NCBI GenBank assembly: GCA_905178155.1
Contig: CAJINV010000013.1
Location: forward strand, 2,786,158 to 2,850,157
Origin: Amoebophrya sp. A120
Taxonomy: Eukaryota > Sar > Dinophyceae > Syndiniales > Amoebophryaceae
DNA length: 64,000 nucleotides
Direction: 5' to 3'
Translations under genes and position numbers: made by a program
The notes under the pieces: generated by a model
The model's database searches: none
The model's input: the letters and a program-made list of their open reading frames with translations, nothing else
Told to the model about the DNA's origin: nothing
Shown: in pieces, positions 46,689 to 58,300 of the stretch
Layout of the letters: the number at the start of each line of letters is the position of its first letter
How positions within the stretch are numbered: position 1 is the stretch's first letter

Positions 46689-48940
46689 TCAGCTGCAGCT
46701 TTCGTCACCACACCACTCCCCTCGCATCGGCGCTGGTAAGTACATCTTGTTCAACGCAAATTCCCCCGTGCTGGCCAGCAATCCCTCGAGCGCACCAGCG
46801 ACCTATTTGAGTGAACAATTTTTCTGCGTTTTTTGTTCCAATTCATACATAGGGGTCAAAATGAAGTCAGAGATCAACATAACATCTGTCGCAATTTATC
46901 TCGACAAAAAATTGAACCCTACCTGATAGGCGTTCTGCAGGAAAATGGTGTATTGCTCGACGGAGCCTATCTGACCCAATTGTTGCTGCACTTGGATTAT
47001 GAGCGCAAAAATACATCATCATCTGCGCAAATGTTGCGAAAAATATACACCGAACGAAAATCAACGCTGAAAAATTTGAAAATGCCGCTGCCTGCGAGGA
47101 GTGTCGATGTGCTCCGTGGTATCTCAACATGGTGCTGCTGCGGGCATGCAATAACAAGTTCTCCTGTGTTCCTTGCGCGACGACTCAGTACTTGATTCTT
47201 TTGCGAGAGATAGGCTGCACGAATTGCAACGCCTGGCCCTGTATCAAGTGCAAAAATGTCTGGGTCTGGAAGATTGCCGGGTTTGTCATGCATATTTCTC
47301 ATGATCCATGATGCCTGTAATGCATGACCTAGCATCACAGACTTTTAGAGGGCTTCCTGATGCACCTTCCGCATGAGAAATGCCCTGTCCGTGTAGCACA
47401 AACCGGACCCCTCTTGCTGGTCATGCAATACAAATTTTTTTAGAGTCCAAAAACAGCATGACAAGTTGCATTCTTCCAGACCCAGACATTTTTACAGTTG
47501 ATACCCTGCACATTCGGATCTTCGCTCAAGCTGACGGCCTCGGTGATCTTAGCCAGAATCCACTGCCACGTAAAAAGCCGGATTTTTAGCTCCTCCTCAT
47601 TTTGGAAACCGTTCGGGCTCAGCAGCTCCAGCTGCTGCACTTTGCGGATGGAAACGAGGGCGGCCTGGGAAGAGTTGTGTCTATATTATAATAATTTCGC
47701 AGATTCAACAAAGATCAACAAGGCAGTGCAGTTCAATACCGCTTGGAAATTCTCCTGCGTCTGGTACACTCGCTTTTTCCGTAATTCCTGTGCATCTTGT
47801 TCACAATTGTAGCGGCACATCGGCAAATATACGGGATCTACTTCAACTTCCTGTACAATAAATACAGCTTTTGAGTACCTTATGGATGACGTCTCATGAT
47901 CTTCACATTGAAGCATAAATATTTCTCCACCGATAATACCTGTCCGGGCGGCAGGGGTGCGGGCAGCGCTGTCCTCAGCTTCTGCATCTCGTTTTGCAGC
48001 CCGTCGATTTCTGCTTGCAGCACGTCTTTCTCCGCTGCACTAGTCTGCCGGAAGTCGGTCACTTTTGCTGCACAGTTTTTCTCCCCGAGCTTTTTTTCCT
48101 CTGCCACCGCGGTGTCGACCTGTTGTTTCGCTGTCATTTCCATCTTCGCAACTGTGCTTTGCACGGCCTCTGCTTCGATCCGCTTGGCGTCGGGACACAC
48201 GACGGGGCTTGGCTGCGCTTCCTTGTTTGCAAGGGTCTTGTTAAAGAGGGTCCGTGGTAAAATTCCACCCAGAAATAACGCGCTGTCGCCCAGAATCTTG
48301 ACTTCAAGAATCTCTGTTTGTACCAAGGCGACAGTGCCGACCAGGAGGATCAGCGTGGAGAAGCAGGTGGACACGAAAAGCGATTTCGCGACAGATTTCG
48401 CGGAAGAACTTGAGGCAGCTGCTTTCGAATTGCTCGGATGGTGGTTGTTCTCATCCCCCGTGCGTGGCGTGCTGGCCGCGGTAGACGGGGGCTGGGTGTC
48501 CGCGGCGCTCTCGCCACCGGCCGCCGGATTGTTCTTCGTGGGTCTCTCTCAACTGCAAAAATGTCTGGGTCTGGAAAGAACTTGTGAATGCGGCTTGGAT
48601 AATCTAAACGTCTCAAGAACTGCTGGCCAGGCATGACAAGTTTTTAAGTTCCTCTTACCAGGTGTTGCCTCTTCTTCTTCTTCTTCGAAAAGGAAAACAA
48701 AAACTGCGTCACTGCATGACAGAAATAAACTGGGGGTGTGTGGGTCACGTGCATGAGAGACTTGAGTCATCTCATCGTCATGCTGGCCGAGCATGACAAG
48801 AAGTCCGAGCTTCTTCATCCACATCCAGACCCAGTTTTCACATTTTCCATGCGTAGCGACCGGTTTCTCTGCCGTGACTTGGTGGCCGTCGGGGGAGACT
48901 TGGCGGCGCTGCGCGCCTTCTGCTCCGCTTTCGAAGGCAT
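46689..48940 (-). CDS. Signal-anchor protein with luminal coiled coil, 385 aa
   Basis: Seven exons (48940..48856, 48541..47940, 47850..47740, 47664..47504, 47236..47214, 46984..46923, 46802..46689) give 385 residues with exact phase. A basic Ser/Thr/Pro-rich N-terminus of about 80 residues precedes a single hydrophobic helix (CFSTLILLVGTVALV), then an Ala/Glu/Lys coiled coil (AEKDVLQAEIDGLQNEMQKL) and a helical C-terminal part (IRKVQQLELL, FTWQWILAKITEAV). This suggests a type II membrane protein. Three introns are non-canonical (A11, A10 and candidate E1); 47939..47851, 47739..47665 and 46922..46803 are GT-AG. Family not recognised. Confidence 0.68.
46992..47213. mobile_element. Candidate introner E1 (222 bp, weak TIR)
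   Basis: Flanked by a 7-bp direct repeat GCTGCAC at 46985-46991 and 47214-47220. Ends are weakly inverted (TTATGAGCGCAAAAA against CTATCTCTCGCAAAAG). Removing 46985..47213 joins ALQFVQ to QQLGQIG in frame; leaving it in gives an early stop. It has no GT-AG ends. It may be a strongly decayed family-A copy or another family. Confidence 0.5.
47242..47503. mobile_element. Introner A10 (family A, 262 bp)
   Basis: Family-A termini with perfect repeat CCCTG at 47237-47241 and 47504-47508. Removing 47237..47503 joins PNVQG to QALQF in frame. Confidence 0.95.
48547..48855. mobile_element. Introner A11 (decayed family A, 309 bp)
   Basis: One terminus is clear (CTGCAAAAATGTCTGGGTCTGG); the other is eroded (CCAGACCCAGTTTTCACATT). 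Flanks GTCTC and GCGAC match at 3 of 5 bases. Removing 48542..48855 joins RNRS to PTKNNP in frame. Confidence 0.72.
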
Positions 48941-49925
48941 AGCCAAGCGGCCGCGCTGCTGTCTGAGAACGAAGAGAACGAGGGAGATAGAAGCGCGACT
49001 AATTGTGGTAGGTTGATTTGTCACAAAAACGAAATAAACCTCCAAAAATATTATCCCGGCAAAGAAAGAATTCTTTGCTCGTCGCTCGACCAGCAACAAA
49101 ATCGTACTCCGGCTCACTCAAAGTGCAAGGAGAGGAGGCCCGGGGGCAAGTACGGAGTGAACCTAGTAAAACCATCTCTCAAGGGGCAAATCACAGGTAA
49201 GAGAGCATCCCATGCGCAACCTCAATGAAGGTGAACAGCTGCGTCCTCGGGAAGTGCGGGCCAAGGAGTAGCAAACCCATCAAAGCAGGCGCCTGTGACT
49301 TACCAGTTCGGGTGTCAGGATAAAACTAGGAAAGTTCATCTTCTGCGCGTGAAAATATCATCAGATTTGTATCTGCCTGTCTGCGATTCAGGTCGTGCTT
49401 TCGACAAAGTGCATGTTCTTTCTGTTTGCCCCTTCTCTAATATTCCTCGTTAGGTGTGTACGTATCTGGTGCTTTGCTATCTTTGTTTCTCTTTCTACGA
49501 CAAGCAAGCAAGATTGAGACTATGTTCGCTTTTCTTGTTTTCAAAAAACAAATGCATGATTCAAAACTGTCAAAAGTATTTCTAGTGAACAACGCGCCAT
49601 GTGCTAGTGTGCAGAAGACGATAAGTCTGTCGTTAGTTTGTTGCAAACTGCTGGAAAAAAATATCCCGCTATAATTTTCGCAAACATCTATCACGACCGC
49701 GCCCGGGTTCTGAAAAGTCTTGCGTCCAGACTTTCCATGAACGTGGTAGATCGCTAGCGCTACTGCCTAGTCAGCGACCGCCTTTGTGCAGGTTGAGCAC
49801 TATATCGTTGGTTTGTCCTCGTTGCACAGACACCGCTATCTAGATCTACCACCAGCCTCAGCCGAGGGCGACGAGCTCGAGATGGTGCGTATCAAAAAAC
49901 ATTATATCAAAATATCTTTCTTCTC
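48941..49925. other. Intergenic region
   Basis: About 1 kb without a supported gene on either strand. Confidence 0.4.
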
Positions 49926-52900
49926 TCACTGTGCCCCCGCCTTCGCGTTTTTAACCTGTTCCGTGAGTGCCTCCAATTTTGGTTTTTCCACCTCTTCGGT
50001 GAATTTTTCCGGGTTCAGAAACCGTTCCTGGTCCCACAAATACCGCTCGCGCATCAGCTCCTGCAGTCGCACATTCCGCTTGTCCGACTCTTTATCCCAT
50101 GCGTTCTCGAACACGTCCAACTCTTTGGTCTTGGCGTCCCCCTTCTTGACTAATCGCTTCCCCTGTTGCCCGCTCCAAATCTTCTGCAGTTCCAGCAACC
50201 TCTCCCGGCCGGACTGCTGCATGCCGGTCTCGCGCAATTTCTGTTCCACTTCCTCCTTAGTGTAGTGCCCCTTCTTCAGCAAAGCTGCCCGCTGCTGTTC
50301 CACGCTCGGGTTGGCCGCCAACATGCGGCCGATCTCCTATCGTAAAGAAAAATCCCCACTCCCCATATTGAAACCGCATCCGTCTGAAAATTTGTGATGC
50401 ACATTCGTGACCTCAAAGCTTGTCTGTCTTGCAAGCAGGCAAGTCCAGAGAGCCCCCTGCATTTTGCAGGCGGTTTGTGATGCTGTTGGGCTTAGAGCAT
50501 ACACGTTTGTCATGCTAGGCGGCTACGTCAAAACCCCTCGGCCGAGGCTTGACATATGCCTGCAGTCCTCTACTGCAAGACAAATCTGATTTGTGTACGG
50601 AAATCCAGCATCAGAAACTTCGTTTCGATATGGGGAGGGCGGATTTTTCCTTCTGATATCTCCTCGACCGTGACGAAAACGTTGTTGGTGCCGTCGAAGT
50701 ATCCAGTGCAAAAAATATGTCTGGATCTGGAAGAGCGCAAGATTTGTCATGCTGTTCCGGCATGACTCTGAGCTCTGTATGGCGTGGCCGCGAACAGCTC
50801 TCTTGCCTGTCATTCAAAAATGCAGTTGCTCATGCGGGATACGTAACACAGAGCCACGAAAAAACCTGTCATGCTTGGCGGTGCATTACAGTCTGCCATT
50901 TGTTCGCTGACTTGCATCACAACTTTCCACACCCCGACATATTTGCAATGCATACGAAGTCGGGGCGGACCGAAAAGTCCATGCCGGAGGACTTTCCGGC
51001 GGTGTTGTGCATCCTTGCGTTGAAGAACCACTCGGCACGGGGGTAGTGCTTGGACACGTAGGTGCCGAACTTGGTGTTGTAGAAGATCGGGGTGGACACC
51101 CGTCCGTTCCCGGTCACCATCTGCTTGCGCGTCATCATCACGCGGTGCCACATGGACTTCAGAATCGCGGTCGATTTCGGCTGGTTCGTGATTTCGTTCC
51201 GGATGATCAGGTTGAACGACGTGTTGGCCTCGAGAAAATCGGACAGAAACAAAAACATGTCGATGTTCTTGTCTCCCTTGATTTTCGCCCACTGCTTCTT
51301 CGCGGACTTCTTCATCTCGTTCGGCCTTTCCTTGATTTCCAAATCCCCGGTGAACAGTTCCAGCCCCTCGTCGTTCGGCGCCGGGATCAAGGTCATGGCG
51401 CAGATGTCCGTGTGCGACCCCGCCCACAGCTTTTGCGTTTGCTCGTCCTCCTGGTCCGACTCGCTGTCGTTCTCCGCGCTGGCCGCCTGCGCGAGAGCCG
51501 CGGACGTCACGGGTGCGGTGGGAAACTGGTCGCGCCGTCCCGGGTACCTGAGCATAGCAGAAGATTGGTTGTTCTTCATCTCGTCTTGATAGTTCATCCT
51601 CATGCATAGTAGTTTTTCGTACTTTTAGTTTTACACAAATACTGCACAAAAGATTTTTGCACGAAGTAGATGATCTTCCGCGTGGTCATCTTTTTGGCGA
51701 TTATTTCATGCACTCGATGCATTTATTTCCGCAGACTCTACTCCTCAAATCCGATAGTACAAGAGGTACATCAATTATTATGTCCGCTATTTATACCACA
51801 AGTTTCGACTGTAGCCCGACTGCTGGTCATTTTCGAAATCGAAGAGCCTGACCTCCGCCAAGTACCGCAGCTGCTCGTCGATGTCTTTCTTCATGGACTT
51901 GGCTAGTTGCGAGAAAATCACCTCCTCGACCTTGTTCGTCGGCTGCAGAAACGAAGAGTTATTTCGGCCATTTTGGGCGACACCACCGCTAGCGGTTGTA
52001 GGAGCCGTAATGTCGATCATGTATTCGACGATGTTTTTTCTCCACTCCGCCTCTGCAAGCTCCTGGGACCCTTGCGTTTCTTCCTCCGCCGAGTCCGGCA
52101 AAAGCTGCTGGACCAATTGCGCGTTACTCCAGTTGGTCTTCATGTCCAGCAGACGGGCCTTCATGGTGTCCAACATGCTGGTGACCTCGAGCTGCAGTGC
52201 CTTCAGCACGTCCTTTGCGAACGTGTGCGAGGCTCGCAAGTAGATCGGCATCAGTTCGTGCAAGTGAAACGTGGGCTCTCCGGTGGGGACTTGTTTGTTG
52301 AAAAGCTTCGCCTGTTCCTTGCTGTAGTTCGAAAGCTTTTCGAGGAGCGACTTTTGCAACAAAGCCGGGACGGAGTCTTCTGCGAAAGTTTTCTGCTTCA
52401 ACGTGGTCAAGCCGCTGCGTTTTGATTTGAGTTGTTCACATGAAGGCAGTAGTAGATGCATGCAAAACGATACAGTTTTGGTTTTTGTCGTGAACAAGAC
52501 CACGCATGTTGCCGAGGGAGGAACGTTTGTGATGTTTGAATTTCAAACTAAACTAGTATCAACAAAACTCCGTATCAAGGATACCTCTGCACGCGGACTT
52601 CCATCAATTCCCTCAGTTCGGCAATGCGCTTTTTCTGCATCTCCCCCTCGTTCTCATCCGGAAAAGGAAACCAGCGCACATCGATGCTCCACTTGTTATC
52701 GGCAACCTTCTGGCCCTCGGCCTGCTCCCCCGGAGGGACGATCATGGCCCAAATGCTGCTCGAAGGGTCTTCGCCGAAGGCCTCCGCCATATTCGGCTGC
52801 TCTAACAGCATGCGATAGTTCAGCATGATGCCGATTTCCTGCTGGATCCAGCTGATGCCCTCCAGGAAAGTCAGGCTAAACGATTCTATCGCCTCGGAAG

Positions 52901-53620
52901 CGAGATCACCTTGAAAAACGCCACCACCTCCTCCCACCAGGCCCCCACACAACAATCCGCCGCCGCAAAGAGAGCTTGCAAGAGAAGCAATGGAGGCGGC
53001 GGGGGGCTGCTGCGTATCAAAATGCAACAAACACGAACACCACAGGTACTAGTACAAGCGGCTGGAGATAAACGTAAAATAAAACTTTTAGTTCCCGTTG
53101 ATGTAGTAGTGTAGAAGACCTGACACAGTGGTCGCATATCTTATCGTCTGAATGCAAACCTTCCAAATATGAAATTTTGCTTTGGGTATGGCTCGGGGAT
53201 GGGATGGTCGTCGTGCTTTTCCAACTTGGATATGTGATCGTCTTTGTGCTGTAAACCAGCGGCTCCTTGACCTGGAACGGGAAACGCTTGCGAAGACCTG
53301 TGGAAGTTTTTTGTGCGTGGTTTTTTCTCACACTTAAACTTGAACGTCGTCACCACGCCGACTTTTCGTCGACGATCGTGCTCCTAATACAAATTTTTGC
53401 TTTCACTTTCACTGTACTTAGTTGTACCTTCTCCCTTCAAGCCCACCAATCCCTTTCCGCCCTTCATCGGGCCGCCCTTCACAAGCAGCTTTGCCAAACT
53501 GGTGGCGTCTTGCACTTCCAGAACCGGAAATTCATATTTCTCGGTCGTTGCAGCTGGTTCGCCAACCACCGCCGCTGCACCTCCGCTACTCAAAGCAGCG
53601 GCGGTTGCGGACTTAGCCAT
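49926..53620 (-). CDS. Hypothetical 803-aa helical protein
   Basis: Seven exons (53620..53391, 53297..53160, 52974..52585, 52414..51797, 51547..50955, 50694..50659, 50332..49926) give 803 residues and every phase closes. The start is MAKSATAAALSSGG. Later blocks include FLEGISWIQQEIGIML, HELMPIYLRASHTFAKDVL, a Glu/Ala-rich helix, WFFNARMHNTAGKSSG and a charged C-terminal helix with KKGHYTKEEVEQKL. Four introns are GT-AG (53390..53298, 53159..52975, 52584..52415, 51796..51548) and two are introners (A12, C5). The 36-base exon between the introners encodes DGTNNVFVTVEE. No signal or membrane segment. I do not recognise the family. Confidence 0.72.
50338..50658. mobile_element. Introner C5 (family C, 321 bp)
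   Basis: Family-C termini with perfect repeat TCTCC at 50333-50337 and 50659-50663. Removing 50333..50658 joins VTVEE to IGRMLA in frame. Confidence 0.94.
50700..50954. mobile_element. Introner A12 (family A, 255 bp)
   Basis: Starts TATCCAGTGCAAAAAATATG and ends TTTGCAATGCATA. Perfect repeat CGAAG at 50695-50699 and 50955-50959. Removing 50695..50954 joins SVRPDF to DGTNN in frame. Confidence 0.92.
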
Positions 53621-55399
53621 GGTCAAGCTTGATAGACAGAACTTCAAAGCGAAACCTCTCTTCGACAACATTTTCGGATGTTTTGTCAAAGACAAAATGG
53701 GCGTCGTGTATTAAAATGAATTCAAAAAAAGGTGGCAGGGTTAATGCAAAAACCCCACGTTGTTTGTGACTGAGTTTGCTCGCAGTGACGATGCACGCAA
53801 CAGTGACAGAGGTCAAGTGAAGGTTACTTACTTCTTTCGAGCTTTTAAAAGCGCGATAGCTTCTGTTAAAGAGGTTTTTTAAAAAGCGGGGAATCGGAAT
53901 ACAAGGAGAGGACCGCTTCCCAAGTATCTTCGGAGATATCTGAATACAAAATCGGAACTTACTACATGGTCTAGGGGGAAGGTATTCATAACATCGAAAC
54001 GCTGACGCCGCACGCACGCAGATCGTTTTCTACTGAACAACTACCTCGAGTAGAACTCCAACGCAGATCTTCGCTTTTCGACTGTCGCACACACGCACGC
54101 AAACGAGGATCTTTTTCGTGTTCAAGGAATTCATCATCTTTATTGGTAGTATGTCGCTACATCCAAAAATCTTTCTTTCAGAGTGCTACGCAGGAGATCT
54201 TTCTGTGTTGCTGGATCATCACGGTGACAACACCAACAAGAACTTTCGTGAGGGACCAGAAGGCGCTTGTCTTTCCTCTAACTTTGGGCTCTTTTTTCTT
54301 TACCTGAACAAAGAAATCTGGCGGGCACGCGAGATTGATAGTACGTACTTCCTTGGCCGTCGGACAGGAATCAATACTAGCGCGTGCTGTACACATTTTT
54401 CGACTTATTCGTAAAGTAAACTAAACTTTTGCATTGCGTAACTTTTTGATTTCTTTCGACAATTCGCGATTGAAGTTGAGAGATTCGGAAAAAAGACCAA
54501 AAAAAGACAAAGACTTCAATCAGGCAATTCTTGCGTTAGAGAGATACTATCGAGCGATACTATTTTCTTACTTATTTTTGGGCATTGAATTTCGTAAAAC
54601 TTCAAGCATTTTGACTTCAAGACTTTTGGTAAATTGACCATATCTGGACTTTCCAGCGCATTCCGGCGAGAATACGCGAAAAAAAAAGCATTTGCATAGA
54701 AAAGGAAGCGAAAAGGCAGGCATCTTCAAACAGTAACCGCAATCAAACCTGTTGTAACCATACTCAGACCAGCAACCGACCGGGAGCGAATAAGCCAAAG
54801 CTTTGTCAGCCTTAAAGCTCCCAGCATATGTGCTGCAAGGAGTAGAGCGCGGCAAGGTCGCGAATTCAATAAATAAACTTTTTTTTTGATGATGTATTAT
54901 TCCAGACTCTCATAAGATTTGCAGTAAAAATTCATTTGTAAAACTTGGCGAGGACTTCATTTCAATAACATATCATCCGACAGCTCTTCAATAAAATCGC
55001 TTTTCCCGCCGTAGCAGCACAGCCCGAAAAAAAGTTGTAGGCACTCCTACACAGATCTACAAAGATACTTCATTTGGAAAAAGAAAAAACAGTTCACTGC
55101 GAAAATACCCTAATCGTGATTCACGACAATCCTTTCCAAGACCAGAGAGCATGACACCAAAAAGAGTGCGTGGGCCACTGCTCCGCCCCGGCTATGTATT
55201 TGATTCACCACAATCATGACTTACTCCTGTTTTTTATCGAATTTTCAATTGTCCTCATTTCTGAAGAATTATCATTATTTTTCCCTAGTACAACTTCCCA
55301 ATACCGTCAGCACTCCCGACCCGCCGACAGCTTCACTTTCAAGAACACGACCCGGTAGATGAAGTTGCTATTTTTACTTCTTCCCCGTCAAGGACCTCG
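53621..55399. other. Intergenic region, largest gap in the window
   Basis: About 1.8 kb, AT-rich. The frame at 54568-54855 has unusual Cys/Tyr content but no support. A GC-richer island near 54720-54865 could be a structured RNA, but no known RNA was recognised. Confidence 0.4.
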
Positions 55400-58300
55400 T
55401 CACGCCGCCGCGACGTTCAAGCTTTCCATGGCTTCCACTAGTCTTGGTGGAATCGCCAAGGACGGGTATTTTTCCCGCAGCGTTTTCAAAATCTCCATGG
55501 ATTGCTGCAACAACGGGCGGCCGGAAGCGAAAAAGATTTCCATCACCTCCAGTTTCTCCTTGAACTCGCGGTTTTCGTACTTTTCCACCGCTTTTTTGAA
55601 CTCCTTTATCGAAGGAAAAAACTGTGTTAGTGTAGGTCTCTTGGGAAAACAGCATGACAAGTTTGTCTGCCATGATAGGAAAAACTTGTCATGCGCAGAT
55701 AGGGTGGGAAAACACGTAGGAAGCGAGCCTATCATGCATGTGAAGCATGACAAGCGTAACTGTTTTGCATTTTCTGCATCACGGACTTACACTTACAGAG
55801 TTTTTTTCTTGCATATCCTTGTTTTCCGTCACGATTTTTCGATACCGTTCCTCGGTCTGCGTCACGTCCTGCATCAGTTCCTGGGCAACGTCCAAAGCCT
55901 CCTTGTCCTCCTGCCGCAGCATGTGCAGCTCCTCAATCTGCTCCTGTTGCAGCTCCAGTTTCGGCTCGTACTTGTTGATCAACTGCTCCAGTTCGGCGTT
56001 TTTCAAATTTGCAACCTCGATCTGGTCGTGCAGCTGTTTTATCTTTTTCCCGAAGTCCATAGTATTGGAGGAGTTGTTGTTCGCCTGATCCTCGATCTGC
56101 TGCTTCAAGCGCTGGTTCTCCGCGAGGAGGGCACCTTTTTTCATTTGTGATACGTGTCTATATCGTTATCGAGCGACAGAATTTTTGCATGTTGACACAA
56201 GTTTCTACTTGCAGCTTTAACAGGTCATGCATAACAAAAAAAATCTAAACCTTGTTTCTTTCCTTCCTTATGGTGCCTTTCCAGCTCCTGTATCTGACGG
56301 TGGTTGTCTTTCTTCAACTTATTGATCACCGTTTCCATGCCCTCCACGATGGCCTCCAAGTTCTTCTCTCGCTTCGACTGTGGCTGCGCTTTGTTCGACG
56401 AGGAACTTGCACTACTATCTCCCGCTGTTTTACCCGAGGAATTCCTCCCCTTCGGCGAGACCGGCTGGTTGCTCTGGTTGATCAGTTCCAGTTCCCGGAT
56501 CCGGTTTTGCATGCGGTTGAATGCTATGAATTGCAAATATGTCTGGGTCTGGAAGGTCATGCTGTTTTTGCATGACGCAGATGGTCTGGCATGGAAGCTC
56601 TGGCATCACAGGTTTCGAGAAGCGTTCCCAATGCCGAATCCGCATGGCAACTCCCTGATTTTGGTGACAGAAAGTGGGCATCTTTTGCTGCCTATGCATG
56701 AGAGGTTTTTCTGTGTTCTGAAATGCGCATCACAAGTTTGTATTCTACTTCCAGACCCAGACATTTTTGCACTTGATAAATTTCGTTTCCCACTGCGTCT
56801 TGTCGAACAGGTATTCCATGGTTTTCATCTCCTTCTTTTTCACGTCGGATTCTAGTACCCGGATCTGCTTGGCGTAGTCCGCCGTTAAATCTTCCAGCTT
56901 TCGCACTTTCAAGTTGATTGTCATGTATTCCTCCTCCCGCTGCGCCCAGTCGTCCCCTAACCGGATCGACTTCACCCGCTTCAACTCGAACTTCACCTGC
57001 TCGCACTATCAAAAGGAAAAATCCCCCCTCCCCATACCAGAACAGAATTTCTGATGCTGCATTTGCGTACACAAATCGGGCTAGTCTTGCAGTAGAGTAC
57101 TGCAGACATATGCTAAGCCTGAGCATAGAGGTTTTGACATACCCGCTCAGCATGACAAAAGTCTACGCTGTAGGACCAACAGCATTACAACCGGCTGGCA
57201 TAATGAGGCCGACTCTCTGGAGTTGCCTTCTTGCAAGACAGCCAGGATTTGTGATCACAAATCTGCATCACTAATTTTCAGCCGGCTGCGTTTTTAATAT
57301 GAGGAGGGGGGATTTTTCCTCACAATACGCACTGCTGGTTCACCTTGTCCAGCTCCTCCTGCAATTGCTTCGAGTTCAGCTTCTCCTGCTCGAGCAGCTC
57401 CTTCGCGTCAATGGTTAATTGCTTTTCCATCGTCTCAATTTTCGACTCCAACTCGAAAATTTGACTGCGATACTGGTCCGTGGTCTTCAACTTTTCAATC
57501 TCCGCGTTGCTGGACTTGTTCTGGTGGTGCTCGAGCTCCGCTTGCAAGTTCTTCACCTGGTCTTCCAACTTCTTGGAGTTCTCGCGGATCTCGTTCGCCT
57601 TGCTATTCTCCTTGTTGATCAGTTGCACTTTGTGAAATTCCTTCTCCAAGTAATCCTTGTGCTCCTCGGCCTGCTTCAACTGTTTCCCGAGGTTCTCGAC
57701 CTGCTTCTTCAATTTGCGCGCGAGCTGCTGGTCCGCGGTTAACGTGGCTCCTCCTGCTTTAATACTACTCGAGCCCTTGTTCGCAGCTTCCTGCTCCAGA
57801 GGTGGGAGGTTAATATTGTTCTTTGCCGATTTCATATTCGCGCTTGACGTTATCCCTCCTGCGATCTTCCGCAGGGGGAAATCGCGGAGAATCACCTTGG
57901 ACACCTCGTCCGCTAAGCACATCCCGTTTTTATCTAAAATCACCAGCAAGTGGAGCTTCCGCACGGTTTCCAGCTTCAAGTTCAGTTGCCGGGCGAGATG
58001 TCCGCAGAGACTGTGGAACAAAACTCTCCCTGTTCGGAGGGGGTCGAGTTCCTTGAGTAGTTTTATTAAAGAGAGTTTCTGCTGGTTCAACGCATTGTGG
58101 ATTACCGACACCGCCGGCATCGCCTCCGTCCACTTACTCGCGTTGTTATCGTTATTACCGTCGTCCTTCGCCGCTTGAATGGACTTTATCAGGAAGTCCA
58201 ATTTCAAGAGGTTCTGCTGGTTCATGTTCGGCTGCTCGCTAGACGAGGCTCCTGCTGCGTAGTCTTGCTTCAAGACCAAAAACTCAAAAATCCTGGAAAT

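Noticed and set aside
54568-54855. Cys/Tyr-rich small ORF and possible structured RNA
   Set aside because: No known snRNA, tRNA or 5S pattern could be matched by eye, and the protein frame has no support.
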